Part shown: positions 42,229 through 49,762 of the stretch, piece after piece
Numbering within the stretch: the first letter of the stretch is position 1
Layout of the letters: every line of letters starts with the position of its first letter
Assembly: GCA_038746265.1 (NCBI GenBank)
Contig: JBCDKU010000002.1
Location: 16,833-80,832 of the forward strand
Reading direction: 5' to 3'
Length of the DNA stretch: 64,000 nt
From: JBCBKP01 sp038746265
Lineage (GTDB): Bacteria; Planctomycetota; Phycisphaerae; Phycisphaerales; UBA1924
Position numbers and translations under genes: made by a program
Notes under the pieces: model-generated
The model's database searches: none
Told to the model about the DNA's origin: nothing
The model's input: only the letters and a program-made list of their open reading frames with translations

Positions 42229-43017
42229 ATGCGCATGTTTCAGATCGATGCCTTCACCGATCAACTTTTCGCCGGTAACCCGGCTGCTGTGGTGCCGCTT
42301 GAGTCTTGGCTGTCAGACGCGACGCTCCAGGCGATCGCTGCGGAAAACAACCTCGCCGAGACGGCTTTCCTCGTTCCGCGTGACGGCGGCTACGAGATCC
42401 GCTGGCTCACGCCGGCGATCGAGGTCGATCTGTGCGGTCACGCGACGCTCGCGTCCGCGCACGCCGTGTGGACAGAACTCGGCCATCAGGGTGACGTGCT
42501 CGAACTGCACTCGCCACGGAGCGGGGCACTCCGGGTGCGACGAGCCGGCGAATCGCGGTACACGCTGGACTTCCCTGCCGTCCCGCCGAAGCCGATCGGG
42601 ATGGTCGATGAGATCGCGTCATCGCTCGGCGGTGAGCCGCGTGAGATGCTGCGGAGCGCGTGGGACTATGTCGCGGTGTACGAGAGCGAGGCAGACGTTC
42701 GGGCGTTGAACCCCGATCTGCGGGCACTGCGTGAGGTCGATGCCCGCGGCATCATCGCGACTGCGCCGGGCGATGAGCATGATTTCGTCTCGCGTTTCTT
42801 CGGCCCGCGGAGCGGTGTCGATGAGGACCACGTCACGGGATCAGCGCACTGCACGCTCGCACCGCTGTGGGCCGAGCGAATCGGGAAGAACACGCTCCGC
42901 GCGTTCCAGGCGTCGCCGCGCGGCGGCGAGTTGCTCTGCGCCGTCGTCGGTGATCGGGTTGAGCTGACGGGCGGGGCCGTAACCTATCTTCGCGGCGAGA
43001 TCATGCTCCCGCGGTAG
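42229..43017 (+). CDS. PhzF-family isomerase/epimerase-like protein
   Basis: This 262-residue protein has the PhzF fold: QIDAFTDQLFAGNPAAVV, the catalytic-Glu segment NNLAETAFLV, WLTPAIEVDLCGHATLA, and EDHVTGSAHCTLAPLW. Members catalyse varied isomerisations, so the substrate is unknown. The start is either 42229 or the ATG at 42235. Its 3' end overlaps the convergent oxidase gene by 17 nt. Confidence 0.9.
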   Translation: MRMFQIDAFTDQLFAGNPAAVVPLESWLSDATLQAIAAENNLAETAFLVPRDGGYEIRWLTPAIEVDLCGHATLASAHAVWTELGHQGDVLELHSPRSGALRVRRAGESRYTLDFPAVPPKPIGMVDEIASSLGGEPREMLRSAWDYVAVYESEADVRALNPDLRALREVDARGIIATAPGDEHDFVSRFFGPRSGVDEDHVTGSAHCTLAPLWAERIGKNTLRAFQASPRGGELLCAVVGDRVELTGGAVTYLRGEIMLPR

Positions 43018-44038
43018 CAATGTCTCCGGCCTGCCCGAACCGAGCACGCTGTTCCTCGAGACGCTCTCGGATCAGCGCGTGGTTCGGCTCGGTCGTCTCG
43101 ACGTTTGGCTCGAAGGATCCGCCCACGATCAGCGCATCGCGCCTCGGGAAGATGTAGCGGTACGAATCGTGCCAGATGTAGCCGAGGTCCTGCGGCTCGA
43201 ATTTCGCGAGCGTGCCGCGAGCACCGAACATCTCGGTGTCGTCGAACAACTCGCGTGAGCCGAGTGCCGAGCAGTTGACGATCACCGGTTCGTCGAGGTT
43301 CAGCACGTCGCCTTTGGAAATGAATCGTTGCGTCTCGAAGCGTGCGCCTGCGGAGCGCGCGTCTTCCGCGATCGCGGCGGCGTGGATCGGGGCGTGGATG
43401 AAGGGGCAGTCGTAGGTCGCGCCGCGGATGTGCAGGCCCTCGATCGGGAAACGATCGATCGAGCGGGGCGGTTCGATCGTGCCGTTGTCGAAGTATCGCT
43501 CGGGTTCTACGGCCCAGTCCGGCTCGTACACGGGCAGCGTTTCGTACGCGTACCGCTCGGGGTCGAGTGCGCGCAGCAGGTTGAGCGAGCGTCGCAGGAT
43601 GGAGAGGAACCACGCGACACGCTCGGGTGAGTCGCCGAAGTTCACGCCGGTCGGCAGCCAGAGCCCGCCGGCGACAGCGCTGGCGGTGCCTTTGAGGTGC
43701 TTCTCGGCGTAGACCGTGACGGTGATCCCGCGTTGCGTGAGTGTTCGCGCGGTGTAGAGGCCGATGATCCCGCCGCCGATGACCGCGACGCGGTCATTGC
43801 CGTGCGTTTGGAGCGCGTCGCATGTGAGCTGTGCCGCGCACTCGGCTGATCCGAGGCCGGTGGTGTAGCCGGAGCCGCCGTGGCCGTAGTGATGGACCAC
43901 GGGTTTCTCGACGGTCCCCGCGCGCTCGAGTGCCGTCTCGATCCGCAGCCCGCTCGCGCGGCACGGACGCACGCCGGCCACGATCTCGATGAGCTTCGAC
44001 TCGGAGAGGTCGGGTCGTGGGCGGTCACCGCGTGGCAT
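43001..44038 (-). CDS. D-amino-acid-oxidase-like flavoprotein, apparently circularly permuted
   Basis: The 345-residue protein has all DAAO signatures in the wrong order. Residues 14-27 (KLIEIVAGVRPCR) and 47-60 (VVHHYGHGGSGYTT) normally close the protein. They precede the FAD-binding strand VAVIGGGIIGLYTA (residues 84-97), usually at the N terminus. The chain then runs through VAGGLWLP, the interior domain (VIVNCSALGSREL) and ends at ALIVGGSFEP plus about 30 residues, where a normal DAAO would continue into GxRPxR. The reading frame is continuous. Activity would be oxidative deamination of a D-amino acid or similar substrate. It lies 9 nt after an SDR gene. Confidence 0.85.
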   Translation of the reverse strand: MPRGDRPRPDLSESKLIEIVAGVRPCRASGLRIETALERAGTVEKPVVHHYGHGGSGYTTGLGSAECAAQLTCDALQTHGNDRVAVIGGGIIGLYTARTLTQRGITVTVYAEKHLKGTASAVAGGLWLPTGVNFGDSPERVAWFLSILRRSLNLLRALDPERYAYETLPVYEPDWAVEPERYFDNGTIEPPRSIDRFPIEGLHIRGATYDCPFIHAPIHAAAIAEDARSAGARFETQRFISKGDVLNLDEPVIVNCSALGSRELFDDTEMFGARGTLAKFEPQDLGYIWHDSYRYIFPRRDALIVGGSFEPNVETTEPNHALIRERLEEQRARFGQAGDIATAGA

Positions 44039-44047
44039 CGGTGCAGT

Positions 44048-44779
44048 CTACGACGGGCTGTTGACGGTGACGGTCGAGCCGTTCTCGTCGTCGCGCTCGC
44101 CCAGGATGAATCCGACGATCACGGCGGCGATGTCGTCGGGAGACAGCGTCTGCGACTCGGGCAGCATGTCGGTGTCGAAGAGCGAGCGGAGCAGGGGGGT
44201 CTCGACGGCTCCAGGCGCGACGGTCAGGGCTCGGACGCCGTCGTCGCTGTGCTCGGAGGCGAGGGCCTTGGCGAGGGTGTTGGTCGAGGCCTTCGCGGCG
44301 CCGTAGACGCCCAGGCCCGGGAAGGGGTCGAAGGCGGCGACGCTCGAGACCGTCACGATCGTTCCCGAGCCGTTGTTCGGGCCCGCCTTGAACGCCCGCA
44401 CGGCCGCTGCGGCGGACACGGCAGGTGCGACGGCGTTGAGCGCGAAGATCGATTCGATCTCGTCCGTCTCGAGCTGGCCCACGTTCTTCAGGGGGGATGC
44501 GCCGGCGTTATTCACCAGTGCATCGATCCGGCCGAACGCCTCGACCGTGCGGCCCACGATCGCCTCGGCCTTGGCGGCGACCGAGACGTCGGCCGGCAGG
44601 CGGACCCAGTCGGCGCCCTCGCGGCCCAGCGATTCGCCGGTCTCGGTGAGCTTCTCGGCGCGGCGGCCGACGAGGGCCAGGCGCCAGCCTGCTTCTGAGA
44701 GCCGATGGCAGACGGCCCGGCCGATCCCCGATCCGGCGCCCGTCACGAGGCAGACCGGCCGATCCATTTGAGCGTTCAT
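44048..44779 (-). CDS. Short-chain dehydrogenase/reductase
   Basis: The 243-residue SDR shows TGAGSGIGRAV (cofactor), NNAG, the catalytic Ser (VTVSSVAAFD) and YGAAKAS (Tyr/Lys). The ATG at 44779 follows AGAGGAG on the minus strand and is preferred to an extension reaching 44932. It appears co-transcribed with the D-amino-acid-oxidase-like gene. The substrate is unknown. Confidence 0.9.
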   Translation of the reverse strand: MNAQMDRPVCLVTGAGSGIGRAVCHRLSEAGWRLALVGRRAEKLTETGESLGREGADWVRLPADVSVAAKAEAIVGRTVEAFGRIDALVNNAGASPLKNVGQLETDEIESIFALNAVAPAVSAAAAVRAFKAGPNNGSGTIVTVSSVAAFDPFPGLGVYGAAKASTNTLAKALASEHSDDGVRALTVAPGAVETPLLRSLFDTDMLPESQTLSPDDIAAVIVGFILGERDDENGSTVTVNSPS

Positions 44780-44922
44780 GGCGTCCGTGCTCCTCTTTCT
44801 CTCGGCATCGCCGGGCGATCCGATCCCTGGCGTTTGGGTCCGTACACTTGGCCGCGCTTCCGACCAGACCTGAGAGCGACCAGCCTCTCTCGATTCACGT
44901 CCTCGAAAGACCGAGCCACCCG

Positions 44923-46533
44923 ATGTCCACACAAGACCGTCTTCCGGCCTTCCTCCGTCTCGGCGAGCACCGCTACCCGGCCCACGCCAAGATCGTCTCG
45001 ACGCTGGGGCCCGCGAGCGATTCTCCGGAGATGATCGAACGTCTCATCGAGGCGGGCGTCAACATCTTCCGCCTGAACTTCTCGCATGGCGAGCTCGATC
45101 AGCAGCTCACCCGCTTCGAGCGGGTCCGGGCGGTCGCGAAAAAGATGGGCCGTCAGGTCGGCATCCTGGGCGACCTGCAGGGCCCGAAGATGCGTGTGGG
45201 CAAGGTCCCCGACCTCCACGAGAGCGGCGGCGTGATGACCGAGACGGGCTCGGACATCGTCTTTGCCAAGGACCACGGCGAGGCCACGCTCGGCGGCATG
45301 GACGACGATGTCCTCGCGACCTTCGACACGACGTTCGAATCGATCTTCAAGGACGTTGAGGTCGGGCAGCGTGTGCTCATCAACGACGGCGCGATCCGCG
45401 GTCTGGTGATCGACCGCGATGTCGGCAAGTGGATCCGCTGCCGCATCACGCACGGCGGCAAGATCACCAGCTCGAAGGGCATCAACCTTCCGGAGTCGGA
45501 GCTCTCTGATCCCGCGATCACCGACAAGGACTGGGAGTGCGTCGCGTGGGGCGTGAAGCACCAGGTGGACTTCTTCGCGCTCTCATTCGTGCGCACGCCC
45601 GGCGAGATCTTCACGCTGAAGGAGAAGATCCGCTCGATGTGCGACGTCGAGCACGGGACGGACCGTGACCCGCTCGCGTGCCAGATCCCGGTGATCGCGA
45701 AGATCGAGAAGCCCCAGGCGATCGTGAACCTGGAGTCGATCGTCGAGGCCTCGGACGGCCTCATGGTCGCCCGCGGCGATCTGGGCGTCGAGATGGAACC
45801 CCAGCAGGTCCCGGTCGCGCAGAAATACATCATCGAGACCGCCGGCGCGTACGGCAAGCCCTGCATCGTCGCGACGCAGATGCTCGAGACGATGATCGAC
45901 AACATCGCGCCGACCCGGGCCGAGGCGTCGGACGTCGCCAACGCGATCTTCGATGGCGCTGACGCGGTGATGCTCTCGGGCGAGACCGCGGTGGGGGCGC
46001 ACCCCGACGTGGTCGTCGAGACGATGCACAAGATCGTCCGGGCGGCCGAGGCCCGCATCGACATGCTGCCGCACGAGGCGAGCGAGCCCGAGCGGATCAA
46101 CGAGTACCCGTGGCGGTCCAAGGGCCTGGCGGCCGGCGCGTGGCACATCGCGAAGAAGGTCGATGCCAAGCTCGTCGTTGTGTGGTCGCAGACCGGCGGC
46201 ATGGCCCGCTACCTCTCGCAGCACGACTTCCGCGTCCCGCTGATCGCGTTCTCGAGCTCGGAGATCGCGACCCGCCGCATGGCGCTGTTCGGCGGCGTGA
46301 CGTCGATCCTCGCGACGCCGCCCGAGACCGGCGCGCTCGCCGCCTGGACCGACATGGTCGAGGAGATCGCGACCTCGCGCGGCTGGGTCGAGCCGGGCGA
46401 CCCGGTGATCCTGATCGCGGGCAAGCCGCTGGGCTCGGTGAAGGCCCAGGACATCCTCGCGATCCTCCGCGTCGGCGACGACAACTCGGGCTTCCGGGGC
46501 CACGACGACGAGCCCAACCCGGCGATGCGCTAG
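44923..46533 (+). CDS. pyk: Pyruvate kinase
   Basis: Pyruvate kinase converts PEP and ADP to pyruvate and ATP. The 536-residue protein has AKIVSTLGPASD, the NFSHG segment, GDLQGPKMRVG, the catalytic VIAKIEKPQAI and MVARGDLGVEM, plus a C-terminal allosteric domain (GLAAGAWHIAKKVDAKLVVVWSQTG). It is some 50 residues longer than typical, with about 20 extra at the N terminus and a polar tail. The ATG at 44923 is preferred over an in-frame upstream ATG. An inverted pair of REP-like hairpins follows. Confidence 0.95.
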   Translation: MSTQDRLPAFLRLGEHRYPAHAKIVSTLGPASDSPEMIERLIEAGVNIFRLNFSHGELDQQLTRFERVRAVAKKMGRQVGILGDLQGPKMRVGKVPDLHESGGVMTETGSDIVFAKDHGEATLGGMDDDVLATFDTTFESIFKDVEVGQRVLINDGAIRGLVIDRDVGKWIRCRITHGGKITSSKGINLPESELSDPAITDKDWECVAWGVKHQVDFFALSFVRTPGEIFTLKEKIRSMCDVEHGTDRDPLACQIPVIAKIEKPQAIVNLESIVEASDGLMVARGDLGVEMEPQQVPVAQKYIIETAGAYGKPCIVATQMLETMIDNIAPTRAEASDVANAIFDGADAVMLSGETAVGAHPDVVVETMHKIVRAAEARIDMLPHEASEPERINEYPWRSKGLAAGAWHIAKKVDAKLVVVWSQTGGMARYLSQHDFRVPLIAFSSSEIATRRMALFGGVTSILATPPETGALAAWTDMVEEIATSRGWVEPGDPVILIAGKPLGSVKAQDILAILRVGDDNSGFRGHDDEPNPAMR

Positions 46534-46556
46534 CCGAGGCGGTGAAGAACCTCCGG

Positions 46557-46582
46557 AACGAGCCGCCCGCGTGAGCGGGCGG
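46557..46582 (+). repeat. REP-like palindrome, first of an inverted pair
   Basis: AACGAG (46557-46562) leads into stem CCGCCCGC/GCGGGCGG (46563-46570, 46575-46582) with GNRA loop GTGA, 24 nt after the pyk stop. Confidence 0.85.
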
Positions 46583-46614
46583 GGGACGCAACGCGGGCGT
46601 CGGGCGTGGTGTCT

Positions 46615-46638
46615 CGCTCGCTCACGCGAGCGGCTCGT
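46615..46638 (-). repeat. REP-like palindrome, second of an inverted pair
   Basis: On the minus strand: ACGAGC then stem CGCTCGC/GCGAGCG (arms 46626-46632, 46615-46621) with GNRA loop GTGA. It is 32 nt from the first copy and 20 nt upstream of the thiG promoter box. Confidence 0.85.
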
Positions 46639-46658
46639 CGGGGCGCGGGCCGGCCCCA

Positions 46659-46664
46659 TACGCT
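46659..46664 (+). promoter_or_regulatory. -10-like box of thiG, 5 nt from the start
   Basis: TACGCT ends 5 nt before the ATG at 46670, selecting it over an in-frame start at 46571. I see no TPP riboswitch in the short upstream region. Confidence 0.5.
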
Positions 46665-46669
46665 CCGGC

Positions 46670-47515
46670 ATGACCCAGACCAAAGCCTCTCCCGATCTTG
46701 AGCCCCTGACCATCGCGGGCCGCACGTTCTCCAGCCGCCTTTTCGTTGGCACCGGCAAGTACGCGAGCTACGACCAGATGCAGACCGCTCTCGATGCCTC
46801 GGGCTGCGAGGTCGTGACGGTCGCCGTGCGGCGCGAGCGGCTCGTCAACGAGCAGGGCGAGAGCCTGCTCGACTACATCGACACCGACCGCTACACGATC
46901 CTGCCCAACACCGCTGGCTGCTTCAGCGCCGAGGACGCCGTCCGCGTCTCGCGGCTCGGTCGTGAGTTGCTCGACCAGCTCGACAACCCCGGGAAGGACT
47001 GGGTCAAGCTCGAAGTGCTGGGCGACAAGAAGACGCTGCTGCCCGACCCCGTCGGCACGATCGAGGCGACCAGGACCCTCGTCGCCGACGGCTTCAAGGT
47101 CCTCGTCTACACCTCCGACGACCCGATCAGCGCGCAGCGGATCAAGGACGCCGGGGCGGCCGCGGTGATGCCCGCGGGCTCGCCCATCGGCTCGGGCCAG
47201 GGCGTGCTCAACCGCAACAACATCGTGCTCTGCCTCGAGCTGCTCAAGCAGGGCGACCCCGCGTACCCTGTCATCCTCGACGCGGGCGTCGGCGCCGCGA
47301 GCGACACCGCGGTCGCGATGGAGCTCGGCGCCGACGGCGTCCTGCTCAACACCGCCATCGCCCACGCGAAGGACCCGGTCCTCATGGCCCACGCGATGCG
47401 GCAGGCCTGCGAATCGGGCCGCATGAGCTATCTGGCGGGGCGGATCGAGAAGAAGCTTTACGCGACGGCGAGCAGCCCGATGGAAGGGGCGATCAGTTAC
47501 ATTCCTGGGGAGTAA
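46670..47515 (+). CDS. thiG: Thiazole synthase
   Basis: ThiG builds the thiazole phosphate of thiamin from deoxyxylulose phosphate, dehydroglycine and ThiS thiocarboxylate. The 281-residue TIM barrel has SRLFVGTGKYAS, VTVAVRRE, WVKLEVLGDKKTLLPD, the catalytic-Lys region and PVILDAGVGAASD, typical of ThiG. thiS is on the other strand about 3.6 kb away, not adjacent. No thiC, thiE or thiH is seen. The stop overlaps the start of an HNH gene. Confidence 0.95.
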   Translation: MTQTKASPDLEPLTIAGRTFSSRLFVGTGKYASYDQMQTALDASGCEVVTVAVRRERLVNEQGESLLDYIDTDRYTILPNTAGCFSAEDAVRVSRLGRELLDQLDNPGKDWVKLEVLGDKKTLLPDPVGTIEATRTLVADGFKVLVYTSDDPISAQRIKDAGAAAVMPAGSPIGSGQGVLNRNNIVLCLELLKQGDPAYPVILDAGVGAASDTAVAMELGADGVLLNTAIAHAKDPVLMAHAMRQACESGRMSYLAGRIEKKLYATASSPMEGAISYIPGE

Positions 47516-48402
47516 TGGTTCGTATCGTCACAGAACAGGCTTACAGGCGAGCAAAAGCCTCGGTCGAGAATGATCAGGTCAGTCCCAAGCGTCGGGGATT
47601 CTGTTACCTGTGTGGCAATCAGCTCTTCAAGCCGGGTTCAGCGCCGCCAACAGCTGACCACGTCATTCCACGGTCTGTTGCTGGTCCAAGTATGACCGAC
47701 GGATTTGGTCTAGTTCTTCGAGTCCATGCGAAGTGCGAGAAGCAGAAGTCTCAGCTCGATGAAACGGCAACCGTGATCGAGCGGTCTTTCTCCGATCCTG
47801 AATCTGTGTCATCTAGAGAATCAGGGAATTTGCGCGCTCGATTTCCTCTTGCCGATCGTGGTCGCGACTCATCTGGGCGTTTCATGCTGACTTACAAACC
47901 AGACTTCGAGCGTGCAGTGAACAACTGGATGCGTGGCTGCTATTCGTTGCTCTACAGGCAGCCGATTTCTCATCGCTCGATCGGTGTGGTTGCGCCCTTC
48001 TCTTCAGCGGCTGGAGATCTGCAAGATGCCCAGACGAGTGCCATGAAGATCGATCAGGTAAGAGATCGGATACTCCGGGTTGTCGAATATGGCGTCAGAG
48101 AGTCCACATTCGACGAGATCACAAATTGGGGTGGGCGATTCGCATTCATTGCTACGTCAGAGAGACTGAAGTCGAGTAGTCATAGACCTACCTACGCGCT
48201 CTATTGGGTGCTTTCTACTCCGAGAACGCGAGACTGGACGACCATGCTCGGTGGTGGTCCGCTTCCATGGTGCGGTATTACCAAGGTTCCCTATCATGTT
48301 GACAGTGCATCTGTCATCGATAATCCCGAGCGAGCGGCGAGGCCTCACGTCGGCCCTAGCGCTCTCGCTGACCGTCTCGGCTGGAATGAGTCGAACTCCT
48401 GA
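47515..48402 (+). CDS. HNH-endonuclease-like protein, low G+C
   Basis: The 295-residue protein has an N-terminal HNH/zinc region: CYLCGNQLF, ADHVIPRSVAG (His-bearing strand) and VHAKCEKQKS. The order C-x2-C, DHxIP, H-x2-C-x2-K fits HNH nucleases. The C-terminal two thirds show no recognised domain. The ATG overlaps the thiG stop. Three lines counted (47581-47640, 47821-47880, 48121-48180) give 97 G or C in 180 bases, well below neighbours, so it is probably acquired. A role in defence or a mobile cargo is possible but unproven. Confidence 0.7.
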   Translation: MVRIVTEQAYRRAKASVENDQVSPKRRGFCYLCGNQLFKPGSAPPTADHVIPRSVAGPSMTDGFGLVLRVHAKCEKQKSQLDETATVIERSFSDPESVSSRESGNLRARFPLADRGRDSSGRFMLTYKPDFERAVNNWMRGCYSLLYRQPISHRSIGVVAPFSSAAGDLQDAQTSAMKIDQVRDRILRVVEYGVRESTFDEITNWGGRFAFIATSERLKSSSHRPTYALYWVLSTPRTRDWTTMLGGGPLPWCGITKVPYHVDSASVIDNPERAARPHVGPSALADRLGWNESNS

Positions 48403-48430
48403 CCCGTATAGATCAACAACGATTTAGCAA

Positions 48431-48988
48431 ATGACTGACCCAACCACCATCCTCGAAGCCCGGATCGACCCCAAGGTCAAGACGTACTTCCTCGTCAACA
48501 CCGCGGTGCCGTTGCTGCTCACCGTGGTGCTCGCGCCGCTGCTGATCATCATCATCCCGATCGGCATCTGGGCGGTGCAGAAGTACCTCGACAACCTCTC
48601 GGTCACGCTCACGGAGCGGACGCTCGAGATCAAAAAGGGCGTGCTGACGCGGATCGAGAGCACGATCCCGCTCGAGAAGATCACCGACCTGCAGATGGTG
48701 CAGGGGCCGATCATGAAGTGGTTCGGCATCCACTCGTTCAAGGTCGAGACCGCCGGCTCGACGGGGCCTGCCGGGGCGCTCATCATGGTGACGGGGATCG
48801 TGGACGCCCCGGAGTTCCGCAAGGCGGTGCTCGCGCAGCGCGATCGGCAGGACGCAAAGAAACCGGCGACGGAACCGGCGAGCCCCGAGGGCGTCGCCGG
48901 CACCGCCGCCGGTGATGGGGTGCTGATCGAGATCCGGGACAGCTTGCTCAGGATTGAGCAGCAGTTGCGGGATCAGCACCACCACTAG
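48431..48988 (+). CDS. Bacterial PH (bPH2/YdbS-like) membrane protein
   Basis: The 185-residue protein has a hydrophobic hairpin near the N terminus (VNTAVPLLLTVVLAPLLIIIIPIG). A bPH2-type domain follows, with LSVTLTERTLEIKKGVLTRIESTIPLEKITDLQMVQGP as its hallmark (given in part), and then KVETAG. The C terminus is a polar linker and a short helix ending in HHH. Such proteins are membrane-associated and of unknown function. Confidence 0.8.
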   Translation: MTDPTTILEARIDPKVKTYFLVNTAVPLLLTVVLAPLLIIIIPIGIWAVQKYLDNLSVTLTERTLEIKKGVLTRIESTIPLEKITDLQMVQGPIMKWFGIHSFKVETAGSTGPAGALIMVTGIVDAPEFRKAVLAQRDRQDAKKPATEPASPEGVAGTAAGDGVLIEIRDSLLRIEQQLRDQHHH

Positions 48989-49357
48989 CTACACGAGGAT
49001 TCGCTCACGCGCTCGGCGTGTGATTGAACCCTTGCGGCTCTTGTCGGAGCCTTCGATCACAACCTGCGCGAACGCCTCGGGTACAAGGCCGAAGCGGAAG
49101 CGCCGAGTGTCGAGCAGCTCGATCTCGCCGTCGAGCTTGAGCACGGCGACGAACGGGAGGCAGACCGCGTCCACCCAGAGCAGGTCGAGCGAGTCCATCC
49201 GCGGGAGCAGCAGCTGGTTGTGGATCCGCATGGGCTTATCCGCGTCCATACCGCCGATCATCGAGTCGGCGTACTGCCAGACAAAGTAAAGCTCGACGAG
49301 GAAGTCGCCCACCCGGATGTCCTCGGGGGCGATCGGCTTGGTCACGTGTGCAGCCAT
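48989..49357 (-). CDS. Small hypothetical protein
   Basis: The 122-residue product starts at the ATG at 49357, preceded by GGGAGGT. It is a soluble protein with several aromatic and hydrophobic strands (FLVELYFVWQYADSM, DSLDLLWVDAVCLPFVAVLKLDG) and a basic tail (KSRKGSITRRARERI). I recognise no family. The stop abuts the PH-protein stop of the opposite strand. Confidence 0.55.
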   Translation of the reverse strand: MAAHVTKPIAPEDIRVGDFLVELYFVWQYADSMIGGMDADKPMRIHNQLLLPRMDSLDLLWVDAVCLPFVAVLKLDGEIELLDTRRFRFGLVPEAFAQVVIEGSDKSRKGSITRRARERILV

Positions 49358-49506
49358 AGCGATACCTCCCGCGGCCTGGCCGCGTGCGTGCAGAAGCGAA
49401 CCGGGAACGCCCCGGGAACGCGAGTGACAATGCCGCCCGCAGAGCGAGCGCCATCGAGTTGAGTTGTCGAGGGTGGCGGAGCGCAGCGGCCGAGCGGCCG
49501 CGGGCG

Positions 49507-49605
49507 TTAGACGTTGGCGAGCTCGATGCGGCGGTCCAACACCCACGTTGATCCATCGCCGTAGTCGGCTTCGGATTGCATGGGATGTCGTGTCCGTGTC
49601 AGCAT
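49507..49605 (-). CDS. Possible 32-residue small protein
   Basis: ATG at 49605 to TAA at 49507 encodes 32 residues (MLTRTRHPMQSEADYGDG, then STWVLDRRIELANV). GAAGGAGAA lies 5-6 nt upstream of the ATG, a very good ribosome-binding site for this window. The gene precedes the 122-residue hypothetical on the same strand by 150 nt. Whether it is real needs expression or conservation data. Confidence 0.35.
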   Translation of the reverse strand: MLTRTRHPMQSEADYGDGSTWVLDRRIELANV

Positions 49606-49762
49606 CTGGGTTCTCCTTCGGAACCGGTGGTGACGATTGCGCGCGAACACCGCGCGATCAAGTCACGCACGCCAAGAAACTTGTGAAGAGTCTGCTAACG
49701 CGCGAGCACCGTCGGGTGCCACTGTGATCTCGTCACCAGTGGCTCTGCGGCCCTGAGCGCGT

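Noticed and set aside
46534..46669. Considered a TPP riboswitch before thiG
   Set aside because: None of the conserved THI-box segments is present. The region holds two REP-like hairpins and a promoter box.
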